From: Arion vulgaris
Lineage: Eukaryota; Mollusca; Gastropoda; Stylommatophora; Arionidae
Assembly: GCA_020796225.1 (NCBI GenBank)
Contig: CM036753.1
Coordinates: 1,240,001 to 1,304,000, forward strand
Length of the DNA: 64,000 nucleotides
Direction: 5' to 3'
Under the pieces are notes generated by a model that was not told where the DNA came from, searched no databases, and worked only from the letters and a program-made list of their open reading frames with translations. Positions 63,541 to 64,000 of the stretch are shown piece by piece. Position 1 is the first letter of the stretch, and each line of letters opens with the position of its first letter. Both the position numbers and the translations under genes were made by a program.

Positions 63541-64000
63541 CTATTGAAAAAGCTTCAGTAAAAGAGTTTCTTCATTCAATGTGAACATATTTTATGAACA
63601 CTCAACTATTTGATGGGATTACAAGAAAGTTTAACATTTCTTTCAGTCAAGTCTTTCTCAGTACTGACAGAACATGTGATATCTGAGGTGGGGGGAAATG
63701 TCTTATTTCGTTCTAATCTTTCATAGAGATGTGTCGCAGGATAGGTCTCTTCTCATGACAACCAAATCTTGCCAGATCTTTCTATCTTTTGCTATCTCTT
63801 ATAGCTTTGTCCAGCTCTTCTGTATATTTTGTTAATCTATGCCTCTAAATTTCTATCTTCTCCATGTATTTCTAGTCTTAACTCTATTTGCTTTTCTCCT
63901 GTAGGTTTCAGAAAAGTCCTTCTTTTAAATCTTTCTCCTTATTTTTCTCAATGTATATCTATCTGCAGATCATGTCTTGTCTTCAATTCCTTCTTCTCCA
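63541..64000. other. Downstream sequence, nothing recognised
   Basis: It may be 3' UTR or intergenic. It is pyrimidine-rich after 63690. No AATAAA was found. Confidence 0.4.

Overview
The window is eukaryotic (animal) DNA. It has spliced exons with GT-AG introns, tRNA-derived SINEs, non-LTR retrotransposon (LINE) fragments, a long-TIR DDE transposon present twice, a hAT-type MITE, and a very high load of minisatellites. No bacterial operons, rRNA or CRISPR are visible. The (GAA)n-tailed LINEs and SINEs and the long repeat-filled introns suggest an invertebrate, perhaps a mollusc or another lophotrochozoan. That placement is inference and weak.

One gene on the + strand explains almost the whole window. 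Eight short exons (start codon 5144, stop 63245-63247) join with consistent splice phases into a protein of about 522 residues. It has an N-terminal C2 domain (exons 1-5), a low-complexity linker, an IPT/TIG domain that most resembles the one of exocyst subunit Sec5/EXOC2 (exon 5), a charged linker (exon 6), and a C-terminal coiled coil with the Y-I-D...V-M...P signature of the Rab11-family-interacting-protein Rab-binding domain (exons 7-8). I call it a class I-like Rab11-FIP with an added Sec5-type IPT domain. Only about 1.6 kb of some 58 kb is coding.

Layout: 0.4-4.8 kb is a 53-bp satellite with higher-order structure. Exon 1 ends at 5171. Intron 1 (5.2-34.7 kb) holds more than a dozen unrelated minisatellites, LINE pieces, SINEs, a hAT MITE and DDE transposon copy 1 (18751-20936). 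Exon 2 is at 34.7 kb. Intron 2 carries a 5.2-kb CA-rich array. Exons 3 and 4 are at 43.5 and 45.6 kb, with a LINE RT fragment between them. Exon 5, the largest, is at 47.8-48.8 kb. Intron 5 carries a 5.9-kb pyrimidine-rich array. Exon 6 is at 57.6 kb, exon 7 at 59.1 kb, transposon copy 2 at 59.3-61.5 kb, and exon 8 at 63.1 kb.

Two themes recur. First, several minisatellites grew from recognisable parent sequence: three or four from LINE coding DNA, one from the splice acceptor of exon 5, one from the donor end of exon 3, and one from the 3' end of the last coding exon. Second, most long open frames in the window are by-products of tandem repeats whose unit is a multiple of 3 bp, or short enough to stay open in every frame. 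They are not genes. Single-base indels in exon 5, exon 3, the transposons and the arrays suggest a long-read assembly with residual base errors, though real mutations cannot be excluded.
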